The position numbers and the translations under genes are program-made. Below the pieces are notes generated by a model. It was not told where the DNA came from and did not search any database. It worked only from the letters and a program-made list of their open reading frames with translations. Below are positions 61,607 through 64,000 of a stretch of 64,000 nt of DNA, in pieces (positions within the stretch are counted from its first letter, which is position 1; each line of letters opens with the position of its first letter). This stretch comes from Mesorhizobium neociceri (lineage in GTDB: Bacteria; Pseudomonadota; Alphaproteobacteria; Rhizobiales; Rhizobiaceae), in contig NZ_JACDTY010000002.1 of the NCBI RefSeq assembly GCF_013520985.1, positions 248,001-312,000 on the forward strand, given 5' to 3'.

Positions 61607-63034
61607 CTAGCCGTGGGCCACCATGACGTGGCGCACGGCCGTGTAATCCTCCAGCGCATAGAGAGACATATCCTTGCCGTAGCCGGATTGTTTCAGGCCG
61701 CCATGCGGCATCTCGTTGGTCAGCATGAAGTGGGTATTGATCCAGGTGCAGCCGTATTGCAGGCGAGCAGCTGTCGCCATGGCGCGCGAGACATCCTTGG
61801 TCCACACCGATGACGCCAGGCCATAGTCGCTGTCATTGGCCCAGTTCACCGCCTCGTCGACCTCGGAGAAACGGGTGATCGAGACGACCGGGCCGAACAC
61901 TTCGCGGCGCACGATCTCGTCTTCCTGGAGCGCGCCGGCAACGACAGTCGGCTGGTAGTAGAAGCCGGAGCCTTCGCCCGGCTTGCCGCCGGTGGTGATC
62001 TCGATGTGCTTCAATTCCGAGGCACGCTCGACGAAGCTCGAGACGCGGTCGCGTTGGCGACGCGAGATCAGCGGGCCGATTTCGTTCTCGGTGTCGTCTG
62101 GCTGGTTGTATTTGATGGTAGAGACGGCTGAAGAGAGATCGGCAACGAGCTTGTCGTAGATCTTCTTGCCGGCATAGATGCGGCAGGCGGCCGTGCAGTC
62201 CTGGCCGGCATTGTAATAACCGAAAGCGCGCAGCCCGTTGACCACGGCACCGAGGTCGGCGTCGTCGAAGACGATGACCGGAGCCTTGCCGCCGAGTTCG
62301 AGATGCGTGCGCTTGACCGACTTGGCGGCGGCCTGCAGCACCTTCTTGCCGGTGGCGACGTCGCCGGTGATCGAGATCATGTTGACCTTGGCGTGGTTTA
62401 TCAGCGCGTTGCCGACGCTGTCGCCGCGGCCGAGCACGACGTTGACGACACCTTCGGGCAGCACATCGGCGAGGACCCTGGCCAGCTTCAGCGCCGTCAG
62501 GGGCGTCTGCTCCGACGGCTTGAAGACGACGGTGTTGCCGCCGGCAATCGCCGGCGCCAGCTTCCAGGCCATCATCATCAGCGGATAGTTCCAGGGCGCG
62601 ATCGAGGCGACGATGCCGATCGGGTCGCGCCGCACCATCGAGGTGTGACCGGGCAGATATTCGCCGGCGACCACGCCGGGCATGGAACGGACCGCGCCAG
62701 CAAAAAAGCGGTAGCAGTCGACGATCGCCGGAATTTCGTCATTGAGCACCGCATTGATCGGCTTGCCGCAGTTCAGCGCCTCGAGCGCGGCGAACTCCTT
62801 GGCCTCGGCCTCGATGCGGTCGGCGATCTTGAGAAGATAGCCCGAGCGCTGCGCCGGCGTGGTGCGCGACCACGTGACGAACGCCTTTTCCGCCGCCGCG
62901 ACAGCTGCCTCGATCTGCGCCGGGCTTGCTTCCGGCAGGTTGAGAATGGTCGCCCCGGTCTTTGGATTGAGGATCGGCTCCTCGGTCTCGGTGCCCTTGT
63001 CGAAGATCGAGCCGATCAGCATCTGGGTGTCCAT
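61607..63034 (-). CDS. patD: Aminobutyraldehyde dehydrogenase
   Basis: A 475-residue NAD-dependent aldehyde dehydrogenase. The catalytic cysteine is in [16 protein letters not shown] (about 285-300), the glutamate in [16 protein letters not shown] (about 250-265), and the cofactor glycine motif in [25 protein letters not shown] is typical of gamma-aminobutyraldehyde dehydrogenases (PatD/YdcW), which produce GABA from putrescine breakdown. It lies downstream of ABC permease genes for polyamine-type uptake. GGGAG is well placed before ATG 63034. Confidence 0.88.
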   Translation of the reverse strand: MDTQMLIGSIFDKGTETEEPILNPKTGATILNLPEASPAQIEAAVAAAEKAFVTWSRTTPAQRSGYLLKIADRIEAEAKEFAALEALNCGKPINAVLNDEIPAIVDCYRFFAGAVRSMPGVVAGEYLPGHTSMVRRDPIGIVASIAPWNYPLMMMAWKLAPAIAGGNTVVFKPSEQTPLTALKLARVLADVLPEGVVNVVLGRGDSVGNALINHAKVNMISITGDVATGKKVLQAAAKSVKRTHLELGGKAPVIVFDDADLGAVVNGLRAFGYYNAGQDCTAACRIYAGKKIYDKLVADLSSAVSTIKYNQPDDTENEIGPLISRRQRDRVSSFVERASELKHIEITTGGKPGEGSGFYYQPTVVAGALQEDEIVRREVFGPVVSITRFSEVDEAVNWANDSDYGLASSVWTKDVSRAMATAARLQYGCTWINTHFMLTNEMPHGGLKQSGYGKDMSLYALEDYTAVRHVMVAHG

Positions 63035-63054
63035 GGATTTCTCCCTTGTCAGGA

Positions 63055-63132
63055 GCGAGTAGCGAGTAGCGAATAGCGAGTAGGGTTGGTCGTCGATCTT
63101 TCCCCATTCGCTACTCGCTACTCCCTATTCGC
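63055..63132. repeat. Heptamer-built inverted repeat between permease and dehydrogenase
   Basis: GCGAGTAGCGAGTAGCGAAT (63055-63074 area) and its inverse CATTCGCTACTCGCTACTCC (about 63105-63124) form a long imperfect hairpin made of repeated GCGAGTA/GCGAATA heptamers. It sits in a 103-bp gap inside a same-strand gene pair and may reduce readthrough or stabilise the upstream transcript. Confidence 0.7.
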
Positions 63133-63137
63133 TTGTT

Positions 63138-63953
63138 TCATTTTCCACTGCCGACGATCTGGTCGCCGTCGCGGGTCAGGTAATAGGCAAACAGGATGGG
63201 CAGCAGCGTCACCAGAACCACGACCATGGCCACGACATTGGTGACCGGGCGCTGGCGCGGACGGATCAGTTCCTCCAGCATCCAGATCGGCACAGTCTGC
63301 TGCTGGCCGGCGGTGAAGGTGGTGACGATGACCTCGTCGAAGGACAGCGCGAAGGCGAGCATGCCGCCGGCAAGCAGAGCGGTCGCGATGTTGGGCAGCA
63401 CGACATGCCGGAAGGTCTGGAAGCCGTCGGCGCCGAGGTCCATCGAGGCCTCGATCATCGAGCCCGAGGAGCGGCGGAAACGGGCAACGGCGTTGTTGTA
63501 GACGACGACCACGCAGAAGGTGGCGTGGCCGAGCACGATCGTCCAGAACGAGAACGGTATGTCGGCGAGCGAAAAGGCCGAGCGCAGGGCGATGCCGGTG
63601 ATGATGCCGGGCAGCGCGATCGGCAGGATGACGAGCAGCGAGATGGTCTCGCGGCCGAAGAATTTTGTCCGCGAGACCGCGGCGGCGCAGAGCGTGCCCA
63701 GGATCAAGGCAATAGCCGTCGAGATGGCGGCAACGCGGACCGACAGCGACAGCGCCTGCCAGACGTCCGGCCGGTTCCAGGTGACGGCGAACCATTGCGT
63801 GGTCAGCCCTGGCGGCGGCCAGACGAAGCTCTTCTCTTCCGTGGTGAAGGCGTAGACGAAGATCAGCAGGATCGGCAGGTGCAGGAAGAGCAGACCGCAA
63901 GCGGCTGCGATCTTGAGGCCGAGCGGCGCGGATTGCGAACCGTCAGAGCGCAT
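63138..63953 (-). CDS. ABC transporter permease, PotC/YdcV-like
   Basis: A 271-residue inner-membrane permease of the spermidine/putrescine type. It has a cytoplasmic N-terminus, six helices, and the ABC-binding loop [30 protein letters not shown] (about 168-197). [24 protein letters not shown] shows the family core. Its start overlaps the previous permease's stop by 11 bp. Together with the downstream aminobutyraldehyde dehydrogenase it points to polyamine uptake and breakdown. Confidence 0.9.
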   Translation of the reverse strand: MRSDGSQSAPLGLKIAAACGLLFLHLPILLIFVYAFTTEEKSFVWPPPGLTTQWFAVTWNRPDVWQALSLSVRVAAISTAIALILGTLCAAAVSRTKFFGRETISLLVILPIALPGIITGIALRSAFSLADIPFSFWTIVLGHATFCVVVVYNNAVARFRRSSGSMIEASMDLGADGFQTFRHVVLPNIATALLAGGMLAFALSFDEVIVTTFTAGQQQTVPIWMLEELIRPRQRPVTNVVAMVVVLVTLLPILFAYYLTRDGDQIVGSGK

Positions 63954-64000
63954 CGAACGCCCCCATGCGCTTGGCGCCCCAGAGATAGAAACCCATGATG
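63943..64000 (-). CDS. ABC transporter permease, C-terminal fragment (PotB/YdcU-like)
   Basis: Only the last 18 residues are in the window ([20 protein letters not shown] at 63943-63945). The position before and overlapping a PotC-type permease by 11 bp implies the partner permease. The gene continues beyond the right edge. Confidence 0.75.
   Translation of the reverse strand, partial: IMGFYLWGAKRMGAFDAL

Noticed and set aside
1-64000. CRISPR array or prophage
   Set aside because: No regularly spaced repeats with unique spacers, and no phage structural, integrase or lysis genes were found.

Overview
The window is a high-GC chromosomal segment from an alphaproteobacterium of the order Rhizobiales, most likely Mesorhizobium or a close relative. 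This is inferred from the protein sequences (rhizobial DnaX, YejABEF, FdsGBACD, a CHASE-less adenylate cyclase/TolB/TPR protein, an Lhr-independent exonuclease-ligase pair), from the Rhizobiales-type intergenic palindromes, and from the absence of phage, plasmid or symbiosis-island genes. Coding density is high and almost every long antisense reading frame is a GC-driven shadow.

Layout. 0-6.1 kb: housekeeping genes (ybaB, dnaX, SRP RNA, HIT protein, nudC, a Dabb protein, pheA, kdsB). 6.2-15.7 kb: membrane-anchored cytochrome c (cycM), then a YejA-A-B-E-F peptide importer operon and ghrA. 15.7-21.3 kb: a lipoprotein, a TPR-methyltransferase, an exonuclease/ATP-dependent DNA ligase pair split by a palindromic element, and a membrane protein. 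21.6-22.4 kb: tRNA-Thr(CGT) and a long AT-rich gene-free stretch that can fold into a compact RNA-like structure. 22.4-27.6 kb: four overlapping genes (acyltransferase, two glycosyltransferases, ABC exporter) that look like a surface-glycan cassette. 27.7-32.9 kb: a dipeptide importer (dppABCDF) on the minus strand. 33.4-36.1 kb: a FadD-type acyl-CoA ligase with an unusual histone-H1-like tail and a methyltransferase. 36.1-38.8 kb: an adenylate cyclase with a truncated tandem copy of its own 5' end, an IS30 transposase remnant and a lipoprotein gene with no good start. 38.8-45.3 kb: HAD phosphatase, pgi, a MocR regulator, a non-pyrrolysine MttB-family methyltransferase. 45.4-49.8 kb: a xylonate-dehydratase-like enzyme, CoxG-like protein, Mrp, VOC protein. 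49.8-57.0 kb: LysR regulator and the NAD-dependent formate dehydrogenase operon fdsGBA-fdhD-fdsD with clear palindromic operators. 57.1-60.1 kb: a three-domain regulator (alpha/beta hydrolase, degenerate cyclase domain, LuxR DNA-binding domain) followed by three small genes of unclear role. 60.2-64 kb: a membrane protein, a Tat-exported SnoaL-like protein, and a putrescine-type locus (aminobutyraldehyde dehydrogenase and ABC permeases) running off the right edge.

How it fits together. Several loci handle uptake of peptides and polyamines (yej, dpp, pot-like). The MttB homolog and the formate dehydrogenase could be the two ends of a methyl-to-CO2 oxidation route, but the intermediate folate enzymes are not here. 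The least explained units are the hydrolase-cyclase-LuxR regulator with its small-gene neighbours, the glycan cassette beside the tRNA, and the tailed FadD. No CRISPR array, prophage or complete insertion sequence was found.
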